Origin: Capra hircus
Taxonomy: Eukaryota > Chordata > Mammalia > Artiodactyla > Bovidae
Length of the DNA: 64,000 nt
NCBI RefSeq assembly: GCF_001704415.2
Contig: NW_017189517.1
Location: 4,661,167 to 4,725,166 of the forward strand
Direction of reading: 5' to 3'
Part shown: positions 11,388-21,229 of the stretch, piece after piece
Numbering within the stretch: the stretch's first letter is position 1
Layout: each line of letters opens with the position of its first letter
Translations under genes and position numbers: made by a program
The notes under the pieces: model-generated
The model's input: only the letters and a program-made list of their open reading frames with translations
Told to the model about the DNA's origin: nothing
Databases searched by the model: none

Positions 11388-11774
11388 TTCGCACTCTTTT
11401 GTTGACCATGATGGTTACTCCATTTCTTCTGAGGGATTCCTGCCCACAGTAGTAGATATAATGGTCATCTGAGTTAAATTAACCAATTCTGGTCCATTTT
11501 AGTTTGCTGATTCCTAGAATTTCGACATTCACTCTTGCCATCTCTTGTTTGACCACTTCCAATTTGCCTTGATTCACGGACCTGACATTCCAGGTTCCTA
11601 TGCAATATTGCTCTTTAGAGCCTCAGACCTTGCTTCTATTACCAGTCACATCCACAGCTGGGTACTGTTTTTGCTTTGACTCCATCCCTTCATTCTTTCT
11701 GGAGTTATTTACCACTGATCTCCAGTATCATATTGGGCACCTACTGACCTGTTCTAACTCAATGAAACTATGCC

Positions 11775-12302
11775 ATGCCATGTGGGGCCATCCAAAACAG
11801 GCGGGTAATGGTGCAAAGGTCTGACAGAATGTGGTCCACTGGAAAAGGGAATGGCAAACCACTTCAGTATTCTTGCCTTGAGAACCCCATGAAAACTATG
11901 AAAAGGCAAAATGATAGGATACTAAAAGAAGAACTCTTCAGGTCGGTAGGTGCCCAATATGCTACTGGAGATCAGTGGAGGAATAACTCTAGAAAGAATG
12001 AAGGGATGGAGCCAAAGCAAAAACAATACCCAGCTGTGGATGTGACTGCTGATAGAAGCAAGGTCCGATGCTGTAAGGAGCAATACTGCATAGGAATCTG
12101 GAATGTCTGGTCCATAAATCAAGGCAAATTGGAAATGGTCAAACAGGAGATGGCAAGAGTGAACATCAACATTCTAGGAATCAGTGAAGTAAAATGGACT
12201 GGAATGGGTGAATTTAACTCAGATGACCATTATATCTATTACTGCAGGCAGGAATCCCTTAAAAGAAATGGAGTAGCCATCATGGTCAACAGAACAGTCT
12301 GA
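11775..12302 (+). pseudogene. BovB leader plus endonuclease N-terminus
   Basis: The open frame crosses the end of the leader and enters the endonuclease, with IGIWNVWSINQGKLE, ILGISEVKWTGMGEFNSDDHYIYY and NGVAIMVN blocks. It ends at a TGA where other copies have CGA in VRNAVLG, a typical CpG-decay change. The catalytic-domain remainder continues in frame after the stop, but the conserved GDW reads GD-stop and is followed by a short deletion. No functional nuclease is possible. Confidence 0.8.
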
Positions 12303-12937
12303 AATGCAGTACTTGGATGCAATCTCAAAAACTACAGAATAATCTCTGTTCGTTTCCAAGGCAAACCATTTGTTATCACGGTAATCCAAGTCTATGCCCC
12401 AACCAGTAACGCTGAAGAAGCTGAAGTTGAACGGTTCTATGAAGACCTAGAAAAAATTTTAGAACTAACATCCAAAAAAGATGTCCTTTTCATTATAGGG
12501 GACTGAAATGCAAAAGTAACAGGCCTGGAGTAACAGGCAAATTTGGCATTGGAATACGGAATGAAGCAGGGCAAAAGATAATAGAGTTTTTCCAACAGAA
12601 CACACTGGTCATAACAAACACCCTCTTCCAACAACACAGGAGAAGACTTTACACATGGATATCACCAGATGGTCAACACCGAAATCAGATTGATTATATT
12701 CTTTGCAGCTAAAGATGCAGCAGCTCTATACAGTCAACAAAAACAAGACCAGGAGCTGACTGTGGCTCAGATCATGAAATTCTTATTACCAAATTCAGAC
12801 TTAACTTGAAGAAAGTGGGGAAAACCGCTAGACCATTCATGTATGACCTAAATAAAATCCTTTATGATTATACAGTGGAAGTGAGAAATAGATTTAAGGG
12901 CCTAGATCTGATAGATCGAGTGCCTGATTAACTATGG

Positions 12938-14458
12938 ATGGAGGTCTGTGACATTGTACAGGAGACAGGCATCAAGAACATCCCCATGGGAAAAAAAATG
13001 AAAAAAGCAAAATGGCTTTCTGGGGAGGCTTTACAAATGGCTGTAAAAAGAATAGAAGTGAAAAGCAAAGGAGAAAAGGAAAGATATAAGCATCTGAATG
13101 CAGTGTTCCAAAGCAGTACAAGGAGAGATAAGAAAGCCTTCCTCAGCAATCAATGTAAAGAAACAGAGGAAAACAACAGAATGGGAAAGACTAGAGATCC
13201 CTTCAAGAAAATTAGAGATACCAAGGGAACACTTCATGCAAAGATGGGCTCGATAAAGGACGGAAATAGTATGGACCTAACAGAAGCAAACAATATTAAG
13301 GAGAGATGGCAAGAATACACAGGAGACTTGTACAAAAAAGATCTTCATGACCAAGAGAATCATGATGGTGTGATCACTCACCTAGAGCCAGACATCCTGG
13401 AATGTGAAGTCAAGTGGGCCTTAGAAAGCATCACTAAGAACAAAGCTAGTGGAGGTGATGGCATTCCGGTAGAGCTATTTCCAATCCTGAATGATGATGC
13501 TGTGAAAGGGCTGCACTCAATATGCCAGCAAATTTGGAAAACTCAGCAGTGGCCACAGGCCTGGAAAAGGTCAGTTTTCATTCCAATCCCAAAGAAAGAC
13601 AATGCCAAAGAATGCTCAAACTACCACACAATTGCAATCATCTCACATGCTAGTAAAGTAATGCTCAAAATTCTCCAAGCCAGGCTTCAGCAATATGTGA
13701 ACCGTGATCTTCCAGATATTCAAGCTGGTTTTAGTAAAGGCAGAGGAACCAGAGATCAAATGGCCAACAACTGCTGGACCATCCAAAAAGCAAGAGAGTT
13801 CCAGAAAAACATTTATTTCTGCTTTATTGACTATGCCAAAGTCTTTGACTGTGTAGATCACACTAAACTGTGGAAGATTCTGAAAGACATAGGAATACCA
13901 GACCACCTGACCTGCCTCTTGAGAAATCTGTATGCAGGTCAGGAAGCAACAATTACAACTGGCCATGGAACAACAGACTGGTTCCAAATAGGAAAAGGAG
14001 TACATCAAAGCTGTATATTGTCACCCTGCTTATTTAACTTATATGCAGAGTACATCATGAGAAACACTGGGCTGGAGGATGCACAAGCTGGAATCAAGGT
14101 TGCTGGGAGGAATATCAATATTCTCAGATATGCAGATGACACCACCCTTATGGCAGAAAGTGAAGAGGAACTAAAAAGCCTCTTGATGAAAGTGAAAGAG
14201 GAGAGTGAAAAAGTTGGCTTAAAGCTCAACATTCAGAAAACTAAGAGCATGGCATCTAGTCCCACCACTTCATGGGAAATAGATGGAGAAAAAGTGGAAA
14301 CATTGTCAGACTTCATTTTTGGGGGCTCCAAAATCACTGCAGATGGTGATTGCATCCATGAAATTAAAAGAAAGTTACTCCTTGAATGGAAAGTTATGAG
14401 CAACCTAGATAGTATATTAAAAAGCAGAGACATTACTTTTCCAACAAGGTCCATCTAG
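12938..14458 (+). pseudogene. BovB reverse transcriptase, 506-residue open frame
   Basis: This is the longest open frame in the window. In order it has a Lys-rich linker (MKKAKWLSGEALQ), the pre-RT segment (DLYKKDLHDQENHDGVITHLEPDI), RT fingers with SGGDGIPVELF and WKRSVFIPIPKK, motif A (FIDYAKVFDCVD), the GKGVHQSCILSP loop and motif C (RYADDTTLM). Position 3 after motif A carries Val where most copies have Ala. A frameshift near 14450 separates it from the C-terminal part (14467-14916). It could encode a stable RT fragment, but it has no endonuclease and no promoter of its own. Confidence 0.88.
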
Positions 14459-14916
14459 TCAAGGCTATGGTTTTTCCAGTAGTCATGTATGGATGTGAGA
14501 GTTGGACTGCAAAGAAAGCTGAGCGCCGAAGAATTGATGCTTTTGAACTGTGGTGTTGGAGAAGACTCTTGAGAGGCCCTTGGACTGCAAGGAGATCCAA
14601 CCAGTCCATTCTGAAGGAGATCAGCCCTGGGATTTCTTTTAAAATAATGATGCTAAAGCTTAAGCTCCAGTACTTTGGCCACCTCATGCAAAGTGTTGAC
14701 TCATTGGAAAAGACTCTGATGCTGGGAGGGATTGGGAGCAGTAGGAGAAGGGTACGACAGAGGATGAGATGGCTGGATGGCATCACTGACTTGATGGACG
14801 TGAGTTTGTGTGAACTCCAGGAGTTGTTGATGGACAGGGAGGCCTGGTGTACTGCAATTCATGGTTTCACAAAGAGTTGGACACGACTGAGTGACTGTTC
14901 TGAACATCTGATCTGA

Positions 14917-16385
14917 ACTAGGAACAAAACTAGTGGAGGTGATGGAATTCCACCTGAGCTATTTCAAATCCTAAAATATGATGCTGTTAAAGTGCTGGAC
15001 TCAATATACCATTAAATTTGAAAAACTCAGCAATGGCCACAGGACAAGAAAAGGTCAGTTTTCATTTCAATCCCAAAGAAAGGCAATGCCAAATAATTTT
15101 CAAACTAACTTACTATTGCACTTATTTCACATGCCAGTAAATTTATGCTCAAAATCCTTCAATTAGGCTTCAGGATTACATGAGCTAAGAAATTCCAGAT
15201 GTACAAGCTGGATTTAGAATAGGCATAGGAACCAGAGGTCAAATTGCCAACATCCACTGGATCATAGAAAAAGGAAGGGAATTCCAGAAATATATCTAGT
15301 TTTTCTTAACTGACTGTGGTAAAGACTTTGACTGTGTGGATCACAACAAACTCTGGAAAATTCTTCAAGAGATGGGGATACCAGATCACCTGACCTGTCT
15401 CCTGAGAAACCACTGTGCAGGTCAAAATCAACAGTTAGAACTGAACATTGGACAATGGACTGGTTCAAAATTGGGAAAGGAGTATGTCAAGGCTGTATAT
15501 TATCACCCTCCTTATTATCTTATATGCAGAGTACATCACATGAAATGCCAGGCTAGATGAATCACAAGCTGGAATCAAGATTGGTGGGAGAAATAGCAAA
15601 GGTCTCAGGTATGCAGATGACACCACCCTCATGGCCAAATTGAAGAGGAACTAAAGAGCCTCTTGATGTTGGTGAAAGAGGAGAGTGAAAAACCTGGCTT
15701 AAAATTGAGCAATCAAAAATCTAAAATCATGGCAACTAGTCTCATCACTTCATGGCAAGTAGAAAGGGAATAAAGTGGAAACTGTGACAAGTTTTACTTT
15801 CTTGGGCTCCAAAATCGCTTCAGATGATGACTGCAAACATAAAATTAAAAGACGTTTGCTTCTTGGAAGAAAAGCTATGACAAAACTAGTCAGTGTATTA
15901 AAGAGTGAAGATATCACTTTGCTGATGAAGGTCGGTATAGTCAACATTCCAGTAGTCATTCATGTACTATTGAATGTGAGAGTTGAACCAAAAAGAAGGC
16001 TGAGCGGTGAAGAATTGATGCTTTCAAATCATGGTGCTGGAGAAGACTCTTGAGAGTCCCTTCAACTGCAAGGAGATCAAACCAGTCAATTTTAAAATAA
16101 ATCAACCCTGAATATACATTGGAAGAACTAATGCTGAAGTTGAAGCTCCAATACTTTGGCCACCTGATGGTAAGTGCTGACTCATTGGAAAATACCTTGA
16201 TGCTGTGAAAGATTGAAGGCAGGAGGAGAAGAGGACAACAGAGGATGAGATCATTGGATGGCATCACGAACTCAATAGACATGAGTTTGAGCAATCCCAG
16301 GAAATAGAGAAGGACAGGGAAGCCTGGCTTGCTGCACTTCATGGAGTCATAAAGAGTCCAACACGACTGAATGGCTGAACAACAA
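14917..16385 (+). mobile_element. Outer (oldest) BovB, right part
   Basis: This continues the element broken at 8337. RT-domain sequence starts at GGAACAAAACTAGTGG and runs through decayed motif A (TGACTGTGGTAAAGACTTTGAC) and motif C (TATGCAGATGACACCACC) to the tail ACACGACTGAATGG and ACAACAACA. Divergence and frame breaks are clearly greater than in the two copies nested in it, supporting its greater age. Confidence 0.9.
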
Positions 16386-18690
16386 CAAAATATACTGAGG
16401 TAAAATTCGTATGACTGACATAAAGCTCAGACTTTTAACTGTTTTAAAGTGTAAAATTCATTGCACTCTGTACATTTACATGTTACACAACCATAGCAAC
16501 TATCTAGTTCCAAAACAGTTTTGCCACCCCCAAATGGAACTCTTTACTCATGGAGCACTATTCTCTCATTCTCTTAGGCCATAGAAACCATCAATATTCT
16601 TTCTGTCTCTATAAATTTTCTTATTCAAAAATTTTTTAGTTTTCTTATTTTCAGAATTTATTTTGGCCACACTGCACAGCTTGTGGGACCTATGGATTTT
16701 CTTATTTTAGGTATTTCACATAAATGAAGTCAACCAGTGTGTCTTCTAATTTTGTTCTTTTTCAAGATCTGCCTTCTTGCCCTTTAGAATTTCATAAAAA
16801 TATTCAGATCAACTTTTCAATTTCTGAATCAAAGATTAAAATATTGATAAGAATGGCATTGAATCTGTAGATCAATTTGGAGAGTATTACCATTTTAACA
16901 CTGTTAAGTCTTCCAATCCCCATAAAAATCAATGTCTTTCTGTTTACTTAGTTATTTTATTTAGTTCACCAATTGCAGTTTTCATTGTGTAAGTTTTGTA
17001 CCTCTTAGATTATATATATTTTAAGTATATTATTCTTTTTGATGATACTGTAAATTAATTAATTTCTTAATTTCTTTTTTAGAGTGTTCATCTGCAATGT
17101 ATAAAAATAAAACTAAATTTTGAATGCTGATTTATATCCTGCAACTTTGCTGAATTTATTAGCTGTAATGTTTTTTAATTTATGCATATATGTGGATTAT
17201 TTACAGTGTTCTGCAAATAGAGATAGTTTTACTTCTTCCTCTCCAATTTGGGTGATTTTTTATTTATTTTTTCTTGTCTATATTCTTAGTGCAATATTAA
17301 ATAACAGTGGTCAAAGCAGGCATCCATCCTGGTCTTTTTTCTAATCTTGAGCATTTTTATGAATACTTTTAGTCATACTGACAAAGTATTCCTATTTTAT
17401 TAAATATTTTTATGATTAAAATATTGAATTTTGTTCAATGCTTTTATGCATCAGTTGAAGTTATTTTCCTCTTAATTCCATAACTGGATATGTTACATAG
17501 ATTAATTTTTGTGTATGGAACTACCCTTGCATTCTTGAGATAAACTCCAATTGATTATGGTAGATAAACTTTTTAATATTTCACAAGATTCTGTTTTCTA
17601 GTACTTTTATTGAGGATTTGCAAATGATATTCATGAGGGATATTGTTTTGTAGTGTACTCATTTTGTGATGTCTTTGGTTTTGATGTTAAACCTCATAGA
17701 ATGAGTTAGGAATAAGTTCACTTCTAATATTTGGAAGAGCTTGAGAAGGATTTGTGCTAATTCTTCTTTAAATATTCAGTAGAATTCACCAGTGAGGCCA
17801 TCTGGCCCTTGGATTTTTTTGGTAGGGAGTTTTTATATTACTGACTCAAATCTCTTTACTCATTGTTGATCTGTTCAAATTTTCTATTTCTTCATTAATC
17901 AGTTTTAGTAGTTTGTGTGATTCTAAAATTTTCTTGTATTTTATGTAAGTTATCTAATTTGTATACAGTTGTTTGTAGTATTCTTTCATGTTGCCCCATT
18001 GCTTCAGTTTTTATGTCTGATGTTTTGCAACCTCATGGGCAGTAGCCCACCAGATTTCTCTGTCCATGAGATTTTCCCAGCAAGAATACTGGAGTGGGTT
18101 GCTATGCCCTGCTCCAGGGATCTTCTCAACCCAGGGATTGAACCTGCATCTCTCGCATCACAGGCAGATTCGTTAACACTGAGCCACCAAGGAAGCCCAG
18201 TATTGTCTTATAATACCTATTGTTTTTGTTAGGTTGATAATAATGTCCCCATTTTCATTTCTGATTTTAATAATAATTTTAATCTTTTCTCCTTATAAGT
18301 CTAGGTAAATGTTAGTCAATTTTGATGATCATTAAAAGAACCAATTTCTGATTCTTTTGTGTAATTTTTAATCTCTCAAAGTTTTATTTTTCCCTACTTT
18401 TGCTAGCTTTAGGTTTAATTTGCTCTTATTTTTCTAGTTTCTTTAAGTGTAAAGTTGGACTATTAATTTGGAATTTTTCTTCTTTTTAATGTAGATGTTT
18501 ATGGCTCTAAATTTCTGACTGTTTTTTCTTTGTATCCTATAATTTTGTTATATTTTCATTTTCACTTGTCTCAAACTATTTTCAAAATTCTCCTGTAATT
18601 TCTTCTTTATTCCATTGATTGGTTAAGAATGTATTGTGTACTTATCCACATATTTGTGAAATTTCCAAATTTCCTTTCATTATTCACAAA
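16386..18690 (-). mobile_element. Ancient L1 (L1M-like), antisense
   Basis: The 3' UTR-like start (TTTAAAGTGTAAAATTCATT to CAACCATAGCAAC) is followed by antisense ORF2 blocks: ATTGAATCTGTAGATCAATTTGG, CCTGCAACTTTGCTGAATTT, AGTGGTCAAAGCAGGCATCC, GCATTCTTGAGATAAACTCC, CCAGTGAGGCCATCTGGCCC, CCATTGATTGGTTAAGAATG. A roughly 31-bp tRNA-SINE-like scrap (16661-16691) and a full SINE (17983-18198) interrupt it. No coding capacity remains. Confidence 0.8.
17983..18198 (-). mobile_element. Bov-tA/BovA SINE, antisense
   Basis: The antisense order runs from TCTGATGTTTTGCAACC through TTTTCCCAGCAAGAATACTGG to GAGCCACCAAGGAAGCCC. AGTATT at 17977-17982 and 18199-18204 is a plausible TSD. The host is the ancient antisense L1, which resumes on the right. 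Confidence 0.85.
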
Positions 18691-19056
18691 ACTCTGCCTT
18701 AGCCTTCACTTCTTGTTGCACAGAGCCTGAAGGTCAGCCAGTGGTGAGAACTTAGTGTCTGCTCAGGTCATTTTGTGGATATATTCTTCCCTTGTCATTT
18801 GTTCAGACTTCTAGAGTCTTCAGAATTTGTGGGAGCTTTACAATGTCTTTATTCTCCAAGTATTTCCTTCCCAAGTCTCTTCTTTCCTAGGCTTTTTGTT
18901 ATATTTCTTCACCCAACTAGCATTTTTTGTGCCAAGCAGAAACATCTAATATATTTGCTTAAAAATTTTTTTTGACAGACAATGTACTAGGAGCTACTGC
19001 AGTCCTAGGGAAGTTATAAGACAGGCAAAACAAAAGCAGACACTTAAGCCAATCCT
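18691..19056. other. No recognisable feature
   Basis: AT-rich sequence. The 66-residue frame at 18775-18975 has no motif. It may be a further decayed part of the neighbouring L1, but I cannot show this. Confidence 0.4.
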
Positions 19057-19067
19057 TCAGGGAGCCA

Positions 19068-19343
19068 TGCTGCTGCTGCTGCTAAGTCACTTCAGTCGTG
19101 TCCAATTCTGTGCAACCCCATAGACGGCAGCCCACCAGGCTCCCCCATCCCTGGGATTCTCCAAGCAAGAACACTGGAGTGGGTTGCCATTTCCTTCTCC
19201 AATGCATGAAAGTGAAAAGTGAAGTGAAGTCGCTCAGTCTTGTCCGATTCCTCGCGACCACATGGACTACAGCCTACCAGGCTCCTCCATCCATGGGATT
19301 TTCCAGGCAAGAGTACTGGAGTGGGGTGCCATTGCCTTCTCCA
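19068..19343 (-). mobile_element. AGC-tailed BovA-dimer SINE, antisense
   Basis: The element starts (its 3' end) with a GCTGCTGCTGCTGCTAAG microsatellite, followed by two antisense BovA units joined by GAAAGTGAAAAGTGAAGTG. A perfect 11-bp TSD, TCAGGGAGCCA, lies at 19057-19067 and 19344-19354, so both edges are exact. Confidence 0.95.
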
Positions 19344-19354
19344 TCAGGGAGCCA

Positions 19355-19844
19355 CAAGTAAGGTTAAAACATACAATGACAATCCTCTGGGAAGAAAATT
19401 CACATTGCTTCCTCTGGTATCAGCAAACCTGCACTTGGAAGTTGTCCAGCCGTTTAAAGCACAACCACCCTGGTGTGTGGAAGATGGTATCAGGGTAAAT
19501 TAAAATGTCACAGAGCTCTTCCAACAAAATGCAACAGTCTATTTTTTTCATTAGGCATTTCCTTGGATATTGTAAGTTTAGATTACATTCCTGAGTTCCA
19601 GAAAAGTTGAATCTGACAGTTTTTGTCAGCTTTTCTATTGCTTTTGTGAAGGGTTGGCATTTTAGCCTTCCTTTCTTCAGACATCACTTTTATTACTTTC
19701 AATATTTGTCTCTGTACATTGAAAAACAAAACAGAGAGCTATGATCTGAAACTGTTTCAAATTCTGACTATTTACTGATTATCTTCTCTTCTGTGTTTCA
19801 GTCTCTGGTAAAAGGAATGGAGATACACTAATGAGGTTAGCCAG
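19355..19844. other. No recognisable feature
   Basis: Mixed-composition sequence with no repeat family I can name and no coding signal. Confidence 0.4.
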
Positions 19845-20085
19845 TCTTTATGGAGGGCTTACTACAGGTCAGGCATTGTTGTGTGTCTTCACCCAGTCAA
19901 TATACACAACGATCCTGGAAAATGGCTGCTTTATGCAAATTTCACAGATTATAAAAATAAAGTGCAGTGGTGTTGAGTGATTTGCTGCTAGCAAAGATGT
20001 GGCATCAAGATATTAATCAAAAAACACTGGCTCTAGAGCTTGTGCTCTGGACTACTACACTCTACTACCAAAGCTATAGAGAAAT
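19845..20085 (-). mobile_element. MIR SINE, antisense
   Basis: The order GGAGGGCTTACTACAGGTCAGGCA, GATCCTGGAAAATGGCTGC, GTGATTTGCTGCTAGCAAAG, CTCTAGAGCTTGTGCTCTGG, CTACTACACTCTACTA follows antisense MIR from end to end. It is nearly full length. Confidence 0.75.
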
Positions 20086-21229
20086 AGTTATCAGTGAAGA
20101 ATAATAATAATGAGAGTAATAACAATGAGCAATTTATTTTCTGGGTCATAGATATACAGTAGAATAAAGAGTTCCAGTCTCAAGGAAGAGAATTTATTGA
20201 TCCAAATCCTCCTTCTTTGTCAGTCTTCGTATACTATCTTGGCGAAGTTTAATTACTTTTTGCTTTGTTTTTTCCCTTGTCAATACTTTTGCGATGTACC
20301 TAAGGCTAGCACATAATTTTATCTATATTAACTTATTTTTATATATTTTCATTTGGTGGCCAATAATTGCTTTGTTTAGTTGGCCTTTTGAAATCACATT
20401 TCTTCCTAATTGGCCCATAATTCTAGGTTGTGACATTTGTGAGTATTGATTTAGATTTTCTTTCCTTGTGCTAATGTCTGGGATAACTTTTAAAAAATTA
20501 AATAATAATTCCCCAAATTAAAGTGAATTTGATGCCACTCTACTGCCATATATAAGTGTAGATTTGAAATTTCTTTGACAGCAGCTGAAATGAACCCTTA
20601 AACTCAGCTGTATTAATGTCACAAGTCTGGAGAAGAACATTAAAACTGCTAAGTGGAAGATTAACTAAGAATATAAGAAATGTCACAGAAAATGAAACAG
20701 GATTTGTGCATTTGGAGAGTTTGATACCATAAGTATAACTTAAGAAAATGACATGGTGCTTGAATTGCAAGGCTCTGGGACACAACTGATTTTTTTTTTT
20801 TTTTTTTTTTTACTTCTTGAAATGAATTGAAGTTGATAGACAAGTTCATGAAAAAAATAACATTCATGAAATACACATGCCAAGTTTCTTTCTGAGATAA
20901 TAGCACTGCCATGTTTTTTCCCTGATAAGCAATTTGCTACAGATCATTTGGACAACCCTCTAAAATATTGTATAGTGTAAAACTTAATTGGGTAAGTCTG
21001 AAATATTGTTATTGTGTTGTTTTATTACAGTTATGTCTCCAAATTCCACTGAAAGAATGTTATGCTAGGTAAATGTTTAATTGCTAAACAAAATAAATAT
21101 GTTAAATTCCAACCAAAATAACTCTGCATTAAATTGCAATAGAGGAAAGTCTAAACCCTGTTTTCTCAAGACCTGACATGAGATAAGAGGAAGGTCATTA
21201 GCACCTATAAGCCAAGAGTACATTTGTCT
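20086..21229. other. No gene; AT-rich with poly-T run
   Basis: About 1.1 kb with no recognisable family apart from the poly-T run at 20790-20811. Short frames at 20540-20785 and 20661-20912 cross the poly-T and overlap each other, and I do not regard them as genes. Confidence 0.45.
20790..20811. repeat. Poly-T run of 22
   Basis: An uninterrupted T homopolymer. I see no LINE or SINE body on either side, so it is not clearly the A-tail of an insertion. Confidence 0.9.

Larger units (their letters stand above)
8762..11751 (-). mobile_element. Inner BovB, antisense, near full length
   Basis: On the minus strand the element runs from a leader position (CAGGTCAGTAGGTGCCC, complement near 11751) through endonuclease and reverse transcriptase to the tail at 8762, where TTCAG repeats mark the 3' end. 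It interrupts the leader of the middle BovB, so it is the youngest of the three. The frame is broken into several pieces (11112-11387, 10629-10859, 10360-10749, 9211-10008). It lacks only the repeat-bearing first part of the leader. Confidence 0.95.
11752..14916 (+). mobile_element. Middle BovB, body and 3' end
   Basis: After the inserted antisense copy, the leader resumes and passes into the ORF (MEPKQKQ-type start near 12006), endonuclease (12090-12830), linker, RT (13300-14350) and C-terminal region, then the tail TGAGTGACTGTTCTGAAC. With the leader at 8338-8761 it amounts to about 3.6 kb, essentially a complete BovB. Stops at 12300, in the GDW motif (about 12503) and near 12928 make it inactive. 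Confidence 0.94.

Noticed and set aside
8762..11751. Inverted BovB pair as an assembly artefact (collapsed or mirrored contig)
   Set aside because: The two arms differ at many positions and their neighbours form one consistent older BovB, so a true nested insertion fits better. Long reads would settle it.
20790..20811. Poly-T run as the tail of an antisense retrogene
   Set aside because: No TSD and no recognisable body next to it.
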